Below the pieces are notes generated by a model. That model saw nothing but the letters and a program-made list of their open reading frames with translations, was not told where the DNA came from and made no database searches. Positions 16,566 through 26,029 of a stretch of 64,000 nt of DNA are shown here, in pieces (the stretch's first letter is position 1; each line of letters opens with the position of its first letter). Both the position numbers and the translations under genes were made by a program. The stretch comes from Endobacter medicaginis (GTDB lineage: Bacteria; Pseudomonadota; Alphaproteobacteria; Acetobacterales; Acetobacteraceae). The stretch is taken from the NCBI RefSeq assembly GCF_014192375.1, contig NZ_JACHXV010000002.1, positions 297,569-361,568 on the forward strand, read 5' to 3'.

Positions 16566-18250
16566 TGACCCATCTCGCCGCCCCCGTCACCACCGCCGAA
16601 GCCGTCCGCCGATCGCTGCGCGATGGCGACGAGATCGCGCTGATCGACCTGCGCGAGGAAGCCGCCTATGCCGCCGGCCATCCGCTGTTCGCGATCAACC
16701 TGCCGCTCGGACGCATCGAGGAACGCGTCGGCGCGCTGCTGCCGCGACGCGATGTCGCCATCGTGGTCTATGACGATGGCGACGATTCCCGTATCCGCCG
16801 CGCCCTGCCGCTGCTTGCAGCACTGGGCTATCGCCGCGTCAGCCGGCTCGAGGGCGGTCTCGCCGGCTGGCGCGCTTCGGGCGGCGAGATCTTCATCGAC
16901 GTCAACGTGCCGTCGAAGGCGTTCGGCGAGCTGGTCGAGCATGTGCGCCATACGCCCTCGATCCCGGCCACCGAACTGCGCGCGCGGCTCGACCGCGGCG
17001 ACGATGTGGTGATCCTCGACGCGCGCCGGTTCAGCGAATATGCCACCATGTCGATCCCTGGCGGTCGCTCCGTGCCGGGTGGCGAACTCGCGCTGCGCGT
17101 GCGCGACCTCGCCCCCGATCCGGCGACCACCGTGGTGGTCAACTGCGCCGGCCGCACCCGCTCGATCATCGGCGCACAGTCGCTGGTCAATGCGGCGATC
17201 CCCAACCCGGTGTTCGCGCTGCGCAACGGCACCATCGGCTGGACCCTGGCCGGACTCGAGCTCGAGCGCGGCGCCGAACGACGCGCCGGCGACCCCTCCC
17301 CCGCCAGCATCGCGCTCGCCGCCGCCCGCGCCCGCGATCTCGCCACGCGTGCCGGCGTGCGCATCGTCGATGCCGCCGGACTCGCGCAATTGCAGCGCGA
17401 TCCGGCCCGCAGCCTGTATCTGCTCGACGTGCGTTCGCCCGAGGAGTATGCGCGCGGTCATCTGCAGGGCTTCCGCTCCGCGCCGGGCGGCCAGCTTGTG
17501 CAGGCGACCGACGAGTGGGTGGGCGTGCGCGGCGGCACGCTGGTGCTGACCGACGATGACGGCGTGCGCGCCCGCATGACGGGGCATTGGCTGCGCCAGC
17601 TCGGCTGGGCCGAGACCTATGTGCTCGATGACGGGTCCGGCCTGCCCCGCACCGAGGGTCCGGAGCCGCCCGTGCTGGCCGTGCCGCCGCCGCCGGTGCC
17701 GCAGATCACGCCACAGGAGCTCGAAGACCGACCGGAAGCGCTGCTGATCGACCTTGCCACCAGCCCCGAGCACCGGCGCGGCCACATCCCGGGCGCACGC
17801 TTCGCCATCCGCGCCGATCTCGCCACGCATGGCGATGTCGCCTCCGCCGCCGACATCGTGCTGGTCTCGCCCGACGGCATCGCCGCCGCCTTCGCCGCCG
17901 CAGAGCTGATCACGCTCGGCCACCCGGCCCGCATTCTCGCCGGGGGCACCGACGCCTGGCGCGCCTCCGGCCGCACCCTCGCCACCGGCCTCGACCCCAG
18001 CCGCGCCCTGTCGGCCGCCGACGACGTCTACAAGCGCCCCTACGAGGGCACCGACAACGCAACGGCCGCGATGCAGGCCTATCTGGACTGGGAATTCGGC
18101 CTCGTCGCCCAGCTCGAAGCCGATGGCACGCATCGCTTCGAGGTGCTGGGCGGAGAGCCTGCTGCTGCGTCCGCGCCGCCGGGCGCGTCGACCGGCCCGA
18201 TCTCGCATTCGCGCCTGCCGACGCAGGCTGTGGCGTCGCTGTCAGGCTGA
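16565..18250 (+). CDS. Four-domain rhodanese-like sulfurtransferase
   Basis: This 561-residue protein has four rhodanese-homology domains, roughly residues 10-105, 125-235, 265-360 and 375-480. Only the second has the catalytic cysteine: Cys194 in NCAGRTRS. The equivalent loops of the other domains read VYDDGDDSR, LTDDDGVRAR and VSPDGIAA, with no cysteine, so they are structural or regulatory. It follows the thiol dioxygenase with a TGATG overlap, linking it to sulfane-sulfur transfer, for example persulfide plus sulfite giving thiosulfate. No signal peptide is seen, so it is cytoplasmic. It is the last gene of the operon, and its end overlaps the convergent gene by 9 bp. Confidence 0.9.
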   Translation: MTHLAAPVTTAEAVRRSLRDGDEIALIDLREEAAYAAGHPLFAINLPLGRIEERVGALLPRRDVAIVVYDDGDDSRIRRALPLLAALGYRRVSRLEGGLAGWRASGGEIFIDVNVPSKAFGELVEHVRHTPSIPATELRARLDRGDDVVILDARRFSEYATMSIPGGRSVPGGELALRVRDLAPDPATTVVVNCAGRTRSIIGAQSLVNAAIPNPVFALRNGTIGWTLAGLELERGAERRAGDPSPASIALAAARARDLATRAGVRIVDAAGLAQLQRDPARSLYLLDVRSPEEYARGHLQGFRSAPGGQLVQATDEWVGVRGGTLVLTDDDGVRARMTGHWLRQLGWAETYVLDDGSGLPRTEGPEPPVLAVPPPPVPQITPQELEDRPEALLIDLATSPEHRRGHIPGARFAIRADLATHGDVASAADIVLVSPDGIAAAFAAAELITLGHPARILAGGTDAWRASGRTLATGLDPSRALSAADDVYKRPYEGTDNATAAMQAYLDWEFGLVAQLEADGTHRFEVLGGEPAAASAPPGASTGPISHSRLPTQAVASLSG

Positions 18251-19651
18251 CGCGAGACTGGCCGCGAGTTGCGTGATCGCGCCATCCCAGTCGCCGGGTG
18301 TCGGCTGCCGGAACAGCCGCATCGACGGATACCACGGTGAGTCGCTGCGGCCACGCTGCCAGCGCCAGTCGGCGGGCGAAGGCGTCAGCACGCTGACCGG
18401 CCGGCCGAGGCTGCCGGCGAGATGCGCCACCGCGCTGTCGACGGTCACGAGGAGATCGAGCTGGCCGATGATCGCGGCGGTGTCGTCGAAACTGTCGAGA
18501 TGGGGCGACAGATCGACGATTCCACGCGCTGCGAGCGCGGTGGCATCGGCCTTGCTGAGCTCCTTCTGCAGCGAGACCACATACGCATCGCCGATCGCTT
18601 CCAGCACCGGTCCGAGGGCGTCCAGTGGCAGCGAACGACGCGCATTGTTCGGATGCGTTGCCCGCCCCGACCAGAAAAGCCCGATCCGCCGCCGCCCTGC
18701 CGCCTTGCGCTCGAACTCCCCCCGCCAGCGCAGCGTGCGTTGGGGATCGGCGGTCAGATAGGGGATCACGGCCGGGATGCTGTCGATCTCGGTACGAAGC
18801 AGCCCCGGCAGGCTGGAGATCAGCGCATGCGCAGAAAAGCCCGGAATATCCGCCCAGCGGTGGCAGCAGCGCGCTACCCCAGGCATGCGTGCAAACAGCG
18901 TCTCCAGTTCGGGGCTGCAGACGAGCACCAACTCTTTCACCTTCGCCGCCGCCAGCGGCAGATAGCGGGCGAACTGGATCGCGTCGCCGAAACCCTGGTC
19001 GCACACCACCAGAAGCCGACCACGCGGCAGCACCATGCCGTTCCAGGCGGCGGCGTTGATCGGCGGGACGCGGCCCTGCGCCTCCGGCAGCCGGTTGCGC
19101 CATTCGTATTCGATCCAGCCGGGCGCGAATTCGCCATCAGCCAGCAGCACCTGGCCGAGACCCATATGCGCCCCGGCATTGTCCGGATCGAGCGCGAGGA
19201 TGGCGAGGAAACACTCCGCCGCATCCTCCGGCTCGTCACGGTCGATGCGCAGCCGCGCGAGTTCGAGCAACGGTTCCAGCCGTGCCTGACCGGCCGAGCG
19301 AGACACCGCGGCCAGACCGGCGGCAAGTGCGGCGTCGAGCCGGAAGCGCCTGCGGTAGAGATTGCACAGCAGCGCCAGCCAGGACGGCTCGGCACGCTTG
19401 GCGGTCGCCGCCTCCATCAGCAGCACCGCCCGATCGACCTCGTCGCGGGCGGCAGCGACGAAACCCCGCACCGCCAGCGCCTCCGCCAACCCCGGCGCGC
19501 GGGCGAGGATGTCGAGTGCGATGCCGTCCGCCTCATGCAGCCGGTTGCCGAGCCTGGCCGCCTCGGCGCGTTCGAGATCGGATCTGATCGCCGCCAGCGC
19601 GGGCGGCTCGGCGGCGGGTACGATCGAGGTCGACGTGACCGGCTCGGCCAT
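18242..19651 (-). CDS. TPR protein with glycosyltransferase-9-like C-terminus
   Basis: This 469-residue protein has TPR-like helices in its first half (about 20-190; e.g. AAECFLAILALDPDNAGAHM and GLGQVLLADGEFAPGWIEYE) and a heptosyltransferase/GT9-like second half (RLLVVCDQGFGDAIQFARYL, GLFWSGRATHPNN, DLLVTVDSAVAHLAGSLGRP). Proteins of this build are frequent in Acetobacteraceae and are thought to act on surface polysaccharide or protein glycosylation. No signal peptide is seen. It is transcribed leftwards and converges with the rhodanese gene. The GT activity is inferred from the VDSAVAHLAG motif. Confidence 0.85.
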   Translation of the reverse strand: MAEPVTSTSIVPAAEPPALAAIRSDLERAEAARLGNRLHEADGIALDILARAPGLAEALAVRGFVAAARDEVDRAVLLMEAATAKRAEPSWLALLCNLYRRRFRLDAALAAGLAAVSRSAGQARLEPLLELARLRIDRDEPEDAAECFLAILALDPDNAGAHMGLGQVLLADGEFAPGWIEYEWRNRLPEAQGRVPPINAAAWNGMVLPRGRLLVVCDQGFGDAIQFARYLPLAAAKVKELVLVCSPELETLFARMPGVARCCHRWADIPGFSAHALISSLPGLLRTEIDSIPAVIPYLTADPQRTLRWRGEFERKAAGRRRIGLFWSGRATHPNNARRSLPLDALGPVLEAIGDAYVVSLQKELSKADATALAARGIVDLSPHLDSFDDTAAIIGQLDLLVTVDSAVAHLAGSLGRPVSVLTPSPADWRWQRGRSDSPWYPSMRLFRQPTPGDWDGAITQLAASLASA

Positions 19652-19833
19652 ATGCGCAATCTCCGTTGCCGCAGACTAGACCGCTAGCCCTCCGAAGTCG
19701 ATTCGAAACCGGTTCGACGATGTGCGGGAGAGACGCGCTACCGGCCGCCGCAAACAGCCGTACTGCCCCCGCCAGCGCCGGGTCGACCGGCTGGAGCACC
19801 CTTGCCGGGAGGACGACGCACGAGCGCCGGGGC

Positions 19834-22800
19834 TCAGCCTGCCCCGGCCCGGCTGAGGACGGCCGCCCGGCCCGGCCGACGGCCGAAACGCTGCACCACG
19901 GTGTAGAAGGTTGGCGTGAACAGCAGACCGAATCCGGTCACGCCGATCATGCCGGCGAACACAGCCGTGCCGAGCGAGCGACGCATCTCCGCCCCCGCGC
20001 CCGTCGCGATCGCCAGCGGCAGCGTGCCGAGGATGAAGGCGAACGAGGTCATCAGGATCGGCCGCAGTCGGGTGCGCGCAGCATGCATCGCGGCCTCGGC
20101 GGCCGATGCCCCCTCGTCTTCTGCCTGGCGGGCGAACTCGACGATCAGGATGGCATTCTTCGCTGCCAACCCGACCAGCACCACGAAGCCGATCTGGGCG
20201 AGGATGTCGATCGCCATGCCGCGGAACAGTAGTCCGGTGATCGCCGCGAGCAGACACATCGGCACGATCAGGATTACCGCCAGCGGCAGCCTGATGCTCT
20301 CGTACTGGGCTGCCAGCACCAGGAACACGAACAGTGCCGCCGCCCCGAACACCAGCAGCGTCGGCGTGCCCTTGAGCTGCTGCTGGAAGGCGAGCTCGGT
20401 CCATTCCATCCCGAAGCCCGGCGGCAGCACCTCATGCGCAATCTGCTCGATGCGGTGCAGCGCGGTCCCGGTGGCGACCCCGGGGGCGGCCGCACCCAGC
20501 ACGTCGGCGGCGGGGAAGAGATTGTAGCGCGGCACACGATAGGCCGAGGTCACGCGCTCGAAACGGGCCACCGTGCCGAGCGGAATCATGTCGCCGTTGG
20601 CATTGCGCGCGCGCAGGCGCGCGATGTCGTCGACGTCGCGGCGGAAGCCGGCATCGGCCTGCGCGATGACCTCGTAGGTGCGGCCGAGAAAGTTGAAGTC
20701 GTTGACATAGGTCGAGCCAAGATAGGTCTGCATCGTGTCGAAGATCTGCGTCGGCGACAGGCCGAGCTTCTCGGCGCGCACCCGGTCGATATCGGCATAG
20801 ATCGACGGCGTGGAATTGGAAAACAGCGTGAACACGCCGGCGAAAGCATGATCCTGATTTGCCGCGGCGAGGAATTTCTGCGTCGCCGCCATCATCGCCG
20901 AAGTGCCGAGACCGGCGCGGTCCTCGATCATCAGCTTGAACCCGCCGGCGGTGCCGAGACCCTGCACCGGGGGTGGGGCGATGGTCAGCGTGAACGCGGT
21001 CTGCATCACCGACAGTCGCCTGCGGAGCTCGCCGAGGATGTACTGCGCCGTCTGGCCCTTCTTCACCCGCTCGTCGAAATCGTCGAATTTCGAGAAGATG
21101 GTGCCTGTATTGGGCGCGTCGGTGAAGGTCGCTGCCTCGAGCCCGGCGAACGGTACCGCGTGTGCCACGCCCGGCGTATGCATGATGATCTGCGTCGCCT
21201 CCTCCACCGCGCGCTGCGTGCGCTCAAGAGAGGCGCCGGGCGGCAACTGCAGGATGGTGATCAGGTAGCCCTGATCCTGGTCGGGAATGAACCCGGTCGG
21301 TGCGCGGGCGAACTGGAAACCAGTCAGGCCGATCAAAGCCGCATAGACCAGCAGCACCAGCCCGGAGACCTGGATCATCCGCCGGGTCAGTCGCGCATAG
21401 AAGTTCGACAGGCGCTCGAAGCCGCGATTGAACAGATCGGCCGCCGACGCCAGGCCCCGCATCAGCAGCGGACGGCGCACATGATGAGCCCCCGGCGCAT
21501 GCCCCTTGAACAGCAGCGCGCAGAGCGACGGGCTGAGCGTGAGCGAGACGATGCAGGAGATGATCGTCGAGGCGGCGATGGTGACCGCGAACTGGCGGAA
21601 GAACTGCCCCGAGATGCCGGAGATGAACGCGGTCGGCACGAACACCGCGCACAGCGTCAGCGCGATCGCGATCAGGGCGACCGCCACCTCGTCCATCGTG
21701 CGGTGAGCCGCCTCGGATGGCGACATGCCCTGGGCGAGATTGCGCTCGACGTTCTCGACCACGACGATCGCGTCGTCCACCACGATGCCGACCGCCAGCA
21801 CCAGCCCGAACAGAGAAAGGTTGTTGAGCGAGAAGCCGAGCGCTGCCAGCACGGCGAAGGTGCCGATCAGCGACACCGGAATCGCGATCACCGGGATCAG
21901 CGACGCGCGCCAGGTCTGCAGGAACGCAATCACAACCAGCACGACGAGGAAGATCGCGATACCGATGGTGACGATCACCTCATGAACCGAACGGGCGATG
22001 AACTCGGTCGGATCGTAGATGATCTTGTAGGCCACGCCGGGCGGGAACTCGGCTGCCAGCCCGTTCATCGTGCGCTTGACCTCGGCCTCGACGGCCAGAG
22101 AGTTCGCCCCCGGCTGCGCGAACACCAGCAGCGGTACCGCCACACCGTCGTCGAGATAGCCGGCGGTGCCGTAATCCTGCGCGCCGATATCGATATGCGC
22201 GACATCACGCACCCGCGTCACGCGGCCGTCGGCATCGGTGCGGATAACGATGTTGCCGAACTGCTCCGGCGTCTCCAGTCGCCCCAGCGTCTGCACGTTG
22301 AGCTGGTAGGCGTTGGGCGAATGCACCGGCGGCTGGTTGAGCACGCCGGCCGAGACCTGCACGTTCTGCGCGCGCAGGGCCGAGATCACGTCCGATGCAT
22401 TCAGTCCCAGCGCCGCCACCCTGTCCGGATCGAGCCAGACCCGCATGGCGTAGTCCTGGCCGCCGAAGATCTGCACGTCGCCGACGCCCGAGAGGCGGGC
22501 GAGGATGTCCTTCACATGCAGGGTCGCGTAGTTCGACAGATAAAGCTGGTCGCGCGACCGGTCCGGCGAGATCAGATGCACCACCAGCAGGATGTCGGGC
22601 GTCGCCTTGCGCACCGAGACGCCGATGCGCTGCACATCCTCCGGCAGGCGCGGCAGCGCGTCGGTGACGCGGTTCTGGGTCAGCACCTGCGCGGTGTTGA
22701 GGTCGGTGCCGATGGCGAAGGTGACGGTGATGGTCAGCTTGCCATCGCCCGTCGACTGGCTGGACAGGTATAGCATGTTCTCCACGCCGTTGACCTGCTG

Positions 22801-23004
22801 CTCGATCGGGGTGGCGACGGTGCGGCTGACCACGTCGGCCGAGGCACCCGGATACGAGGTGGTGATCTGCACCGTCGGCGGCACGATCTCGGGATATTGC
22901 GCGATCGGCAGGGTGAACAGCGCACCCGCACCCACCAGCGTGATGAACACGCTGACCACGATGGCCAGCACCGGCCGGTCGATGAAGCGATGGAAGAACT
23001 GCAT
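19834..23004 (-). CDS. RND multidrug efflux permease, HAE1 family
   Basis: This 1056-residue inner-membrane pump (AcrB/MexB type) expels drugs using proton entry. It has the N-terminal helix FIDRPVLAIVVSVFITLVGA, large periplasmic porter loops after TM1 and TM7, and the proton-relay aspartates in AVGIVVDDAIVVVENVE (TM4). FPPGVAYKI and AQIGFVVLVGLAAKNAI are family signatures. Length matches AcrB. It is co-oriented with the adaptor, separated by 9 bp, and no outer-membrane factor follows; the only one in the window is a decayed fragment at 27.7-28.1 kb. The 182-bp stretch between its stop and the TPR gene holds nothing recognisable. Confidence 0.97.
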   Translation of the reverse strand: MQFFHRFIDRPVLAIVVSVFITLVGAGALFTLPIAQYPEIVPPTVQITTSYPGASADVVSRTVATPIEQQVNGVENMLYLSSQSTGDGKLTITVTFAIGTDLNTAQVLTQNRVTDALPRLPEDVQRIGVSVRKATPDILLVVHLISPDRSRDQLYLSNYATLHVKDILARLSGVGDVQIFGGQDYAMRVWLDPDRVAALGLNASDVISALRAQNVQVSAGVLNQPPVHSPNAYQLNVQTLGRLETPEQFGNIVIRTDADGRVTRVRDVAHIDIGAQDYGTAGYLDDGVAVPLLVFAQPGANSLAVEAEVKRTMNGLAAEFPPGVAYKIIYDPTEFIARSVHEVIVTIGIAIFLVVLVVIAFLQTWRASLIPVIAIPVSLIGTFAVLAALGFSLNNLSLFGLVLAVGIVVDDAIVVVENVERNLAQGMSPSEAAHRTMDEVAVALIAIALTLCAVFVPTAFISGISGQFFRQFAVTIAASTIISCIVSLTLSPSLCALLFKGHAPGAHHVRRPLLMRGLASAADLFNRGFERLSNFYARLTRRMIQVSGLVLLVYAALIGLTGFQFARAPTGFIPDQDQGYLITILQLPPGASLERTQRAVEEATQIIMHTPGVAHAVPFAGLEAATFTDAPNTGTIFSKFDDFDERVKKGQTAQYILGELRRRLSVMQTAFTLTIAPPPVQGLGTAGGFKLMIEDRAGLGTSAMMAATQKFLAAANQDHAFAGVFTLFSNSTPSIYADIDRVRAEKLGLSPTQIFDTMQTYLGSTYVNDFNFLGRTYEVIAQADAGFRRDVDDIARLRARNANGDMIPLGTVARFERVTSAYRVPRYNLFPAADVLGAAAPGVATGTALHRIEQIAHEVLPPGFGMEWTELAFQQQLKGTPTLLVFGAAALFVFLVLAAQYESIRLPLAVILIVPMCLLAAITGLLFRGMAIDILAQIGFVVLVGLAAKNAILIVEFARQAEDEGASAAEAAMHAARTRLRPILMTSFAFILGTLPLAIATGAGAEMRRSLGTAVFAGMIGVTGFGLLFTPTFYTVVQRFGRRPGRAAVLSRAGAG

Positions 23005-23013
23005 GATGTCGCC

Positions 23014-24198
23014 TCAGGCCGGACCGTCCGATTTGATGCTGCCTCGCACGGCGTTCACCTTCGCGCCGGGGCGGACCAGCATCAGGCCGCCGATGATGAC
23101 GCGATCGTTCGGATCGAGCCCCGCGGTGACCACCCGCAGGCCCTGCGTCACGGCCCCGGTGGCGACCGGCTTGGGTACCACCGATCCGTCATGACCGACG
23201 GTCATGACGATCTGCTGCGACTGGTCCGACATCACCGCCGCATCCGGCACCAGCATCGCCGGCGCAGGGTTGGCGAGCGGCAGCCGCACGCGGGCGAACT
23301 CGCCCGGGGTGAGCGCTGCATCGGCGTTGGCCAGCGTCGCGCGCGCCCTGATCGTGCCGGAGGCGCGGTTGACGGCATTGTCGATGAAGTCGAGCGTGCC
23401 GCGCAGGCGGAAATCCCGGCTCTCGCCAAGGGCGATCTCCACCGCCGGCGGTGCCGCATCATGCGCATGCGCGCGGCCGTAGGTCACGAAATCCGCCTCG
23501 CTCATGTCGAAGTCGACATAGATCGGATCGATCGACACCAGCGTCGCCAGCAGCGAGTTCGCCGACCCGCCGGTGCGGCTGCCGCTGATCAGCGCGCCGA
23601 CCGAAACCTGGTGCGCGCCGATGCGGCCGGTGAAGGGTGCGCTGATGCGGCAGTAGTCGAAATCGAGCTGCGCGTCGCGCACCGCCGCCTCCGCGCCGGC
23701 CAGGGTCGCCTGGGCGGCATCGAGATCGGCCTGGCGCTGGTCGACCACCTGCTGGCTGCCGAAATCGTCCTGGCGCAGGCGCTTCGCCCGCCACAGCTCC
23801 TGTGCCGCCAGCGACACCCGCGCCTGCGCCCCGCGCAGCGTGGCGACCGCCTGGGCGACCTTGATCTGATAGGGGCGCGCGTCGATCTCGAACAGCAGGT
23901 CGCCCTTGTGGACCAGCTGACCGTCATGGAAATGGATCGCGGTCAGCGTGCCGCCGACCTGGGCGCGCAGCTGCACCGTGTCGACGGCAGAGAACTGGCC
24001 GAGGAACTCGGTCGGCACCGCCAGCGTGCGCGAAAGCGGCGTGGCGACGGTAACGGTCGGCGGGGGCCCGCCCGCCCCCTGCGCGCGCGCAGGCAGGCAG
24101 CCGACGCAGGCGGTCAGCGACATTGCCGCCATGAACGCCCCCGTTCGCCGGCGCGAACGGACGGCCGCGAGCCAGCTGGCCTGAGAATCTGCGGGCAT
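23014..24198 (-). CDS. RND efflux periplasmic adaptor (membrane fusion protein)
   Basis: This 394-residue AcrA/MexA-type protein links the pump to an outer-membrane channel. Residues 15-31 contain basic residues followed by MAAMSLTAC, a lipobox with Cys31, so it is probably a lipoprotein; translation may also begin at the internal Met23. The lipoyl half-motifs (AQVGGTLTAIHFHDGQLVHK and RISAPFTGRIGAHQVSVG), helical hairpin and beta-barrel parts occur in the usual order. It is the first gene of the leftward efflux operon and divergent from tetR. Confidence 0.95.
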   Translation of the reverse strand: MPADSQASWLAAVRSRRRTGAFMAAMSLTACVGCLPARAQGAGGPPPTVTVATPLSRTLAVPTEFLGQFSAVDTVQLRAQVGGTLTAIHFHDGQLVHKGDLLFEIDARPYQIKVAQAVATLRGAQARVSLAAQELWRAKRLRQDDFGSQQVVDQRQADLDAAQATLAGAEAAVRDAQLDFDYCRISAPFTGRIGAHQVSVGALISGSRTGGSANSLLATLVSIDPIYVDFDMSEADFVTYGRAHAHDAAPPAVEIALGESRDFRLRGTLDFIDNAVNRASGTIRARATLANADAALTPGEFARVRLPLANPAPAMLVPDAAVMSDQSQQIVMTVGHDGSVVPKPVATGAVTQGLRVVTAGLDPNDRVIIGGLMLVRPGAKVNAVRGSIKSDGPA

Positions 24199-24239
24199 GG
24201 GCGTCTTTCCTGCATCCGATCGGCGACGTATGGCGTTCT

Positions 24240-24253
24240 GTACCGCACGATAC
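24240..24253. promoter_or_regulatory. Candidate TetR operator between efflux and tetR genes
   Basis: In the 146-bp gap between the adaptor and tetR, GTACCG (24240-24245) and CGATAC (24248-24253) form an inverted repeat matching at five of six positions with a 2-bp centre. Its core TACCGCACGAT also occurs inverted at 196-206. A repressor of this kind typically blocks its own promoter and that of the pump; binding is inferred from position and symmetry. Confidence 0.4.
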
Positions 24254-24344
24254 GATTCGACCTTGAATGAAGGCGTCCAGAATCGATTTTCAACCCTCGC
24301 GCGCCGAAAAACCTCGGCCGCCCGATTTGCACGGGGACCATTCG

Positions 24345-24935
24345 ATGGGTAGACCGCTGGGCTTCGATCCGAAGGTCGCGATCCGCGCAGCGCTGGCGGT
24401 GTTCTGGGCCAAGGGCTTCGAAGGCGCGACGCTCAGCGAACTGACCGAGGCGATGCAGATCAGCCGCCCGTCGCTCTACGCCACGTTCGGCGACAAGGAG
24501 ACGCTCTTCCACAAGGCGATGAAATGCTACGATCTCGGGTATATGGGATTTTTCGACGACGCACTGGCCGATCCATGCGTCGACGAGGCGATCCGGCGTA
24601 TCGTCGATGGCTTTCTCGACCTCAACACCTCCGAGACCCACCCGCACGGCTCGCCCGACACGGTGGGGGCGCTGGTCTGCTCGGATGCGGCCGACTCCGT
24701 TCGTCGCTGGCTACTGGAGCGGCGCCAGAAGCGCGAGGCGGCGCTGGCCGCGCGCTTTGCCAAGGCCGTCGAAGAGGGGCAGTGGCCGCCGGGAACCGAC
24801 ACGCACGGGCTTGCGGCGTATCTGATGACCTTGCTGCACGGCATGGATGTGCAGGCGGCATCGGGCGCCTCGCGCAAGCGCCTGCAGCAGATTGTCGGAC
24901 TTGGCCTGGCGGTGATCCCGAAAGCCACAGCGTAA
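24345..24935 (+). CDS. TetR-family repressor of the efflux operon
   Basis: This 196-residue regulator begins MGRPLGFDPK, a start typical of TetR proteins, with GGGGA about 8 bases upstream; the open frame extends to 24267 but the extra residues are not family-like. The helix-turn-helix is TLSELTEAMQISRPSLYATF, followed by the common continuation GDKETLFHKAM. The C-terminal ligand domain is ordinary helical. It is divergent from the RND pump and probably represses it until a drug or fatty ligand binds. Confidence in the pairing is high because the intergenic region is short. Confidence 0.93.
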   Translation: MGRPLGFDPKVAIRAALAVFWAKGFEGATLSELTEAMQISRPSLYATFGDKETLFHKAMKCYDLGYMGFFDDALADPCVDEAIRRIVDGFLDLNTSETHPHGSPDTVGALVCSDAADSVRRWLLERRQKREAALAARFAKAVEEGQWPPGTDTHGLAAYLMTLLHGMDVQAASGASRKRLQQIVGLGLAVIPKATA

Positions 24936-25015
24936 GCCCTCGCCCGGTTGCACCGCCCCGCTCTGCTTTGCCTAGTACTGGCCAAATCTGACCAGGGTAT
25001 GCAAGCAGTCTAGGA

Positions 25016-25984
25016 TCAGGTGTCCTTCGGGTCGACCGAGCGGAACCCGAACGTCTCGTAACGCGGCGTGACCCTTCCGTCGGCCACATCGATCACCATG
25101 AACCCCTCCGGCGTGCCGAGCCTCGTGCCATGCCACCAATTGCCGCTGACCGCGCCGCCGGTGATGTAGGGCACGCCGTGCCATTCGACGCGCTCGACGA
25201 CATGGGTATGGCCCTGCAGCACGGCGATGACGTTCACATCGTCGAACAGCGGCAGCACCTCGTGCGCGTTGGCGACGGTGAGGGCGTGATGCGTCGGCAG
25301 ATCGGCCGGATCCATGTAGTCGGCGATCGCGCTGACCAGCGGAATATGGGTCACGACGATGATCGGCGTGCCGGCCGGCTGTGCCGCGAGATCGGCCTTC
25401 AGCCAGGCGAGCTGGACCGCATCGATGCGCCCCTCATAGGCGCGGTCGGCGGTCACCCCGATCGAGTCCAGAATGACGAAATGCACGCCCTTGTGGTCGA
25501 AACTGCGATACAGGCTGCCGAAGGCGTCCTCGAAATACTTCTTGCCGTAGAGCGGATCGTCTGGCCGCGCGCCGCTTTTGGTGTAGATGCCGAACAGATC
25601 GTGGTTGCCGATCGTGTCATGGACCGGCAGCGACAGGTCCTGCGCGGTGCGCTTGTAGAGATCCATCAGCATGGTCGCGCGCGTCGCCGGCACGCCGAGC
25701 GCGTCGAAGACGTGGTCACCGCCCTGGATGACCAGGTCCGCGCGGAGGGTGCGGGCCTTCGCATAGGCCAGCCGGCAGCCATGGGTCGCCTCGAGTTCCG
25801 GCTGCTGATGGGTGTCGGTGATGAACAGGAAGGTGAACGGCGCATGAGCCCGCAGCGGCGGGCGTTGCGCCGAGCGCGCCGCATGGGCGAGCAGGGGCAG
25901 CGCTGGGGCCATCGACAGCAGGCGTCGGCGCGGCAGCTTCAGCATCCCGCCTCGGGACCCGGCGGCATCGCTGGTTGGGTTCAT
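25016..25984 (-). CDS. Calcineurin-like metallophosphoesterase with Tat-type leader
   Basis: This 322-residue metallophosphoesterase has a twin-arginine-like leader, LPRRRLLSMAPALPLL, about 25 residues in, so the protein is likely exported folded. The di-metal signature is complete: ITDTHQ, QGGDHVFD, GNHD, THIPLVS and GHTHVVE. It hydrolyses phosphomono- or diesters in the periplasm; substrate unknown. It is convergent with tetR (80-bp gap), and its start faces the RadC gene region. Family assignment is firm. Confidence 0.92.
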   Translation of the reverse strand: MNPTSDAAGSRGGMLKLPRRRLLSMAPALPLLAHAARSAQRPPLRAHAPFTFLFITDTHQQPELEATHGCRLAYAKARTLRADLVIQGGDHVFDALGVPATRATMLMDLYKRTAQDLSLPVHDTIGNHDLFGIYTKSGARPDDPLYGKKYFEDAFGSLYRSFDHKGVHFVILDSIGVTADRAYEGRIDAVQLAWLKADLAAQPAGTPIIVVTHIPLVSAIADYMDPADLPTHHALTVANAHEVLPLFDDVNVIAVLQGHTHVVERVEWHGVPYITGGAVSGNWWHGTRLGTPEGFMVIDVADGRVTPRYETFGFRSVDPKDT

Positions 25985-26029
25985 CGCTCCGGTCTCCTTG
26001 AAGAACGAGAGCCGGGCGCCGCACCGTTA

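Noticed and set aside
20434-22773. 779-codon plus-strand frame opposite the RND permease
   Set aside because: It mirrors the permease coding frame and shows no domain of its own.
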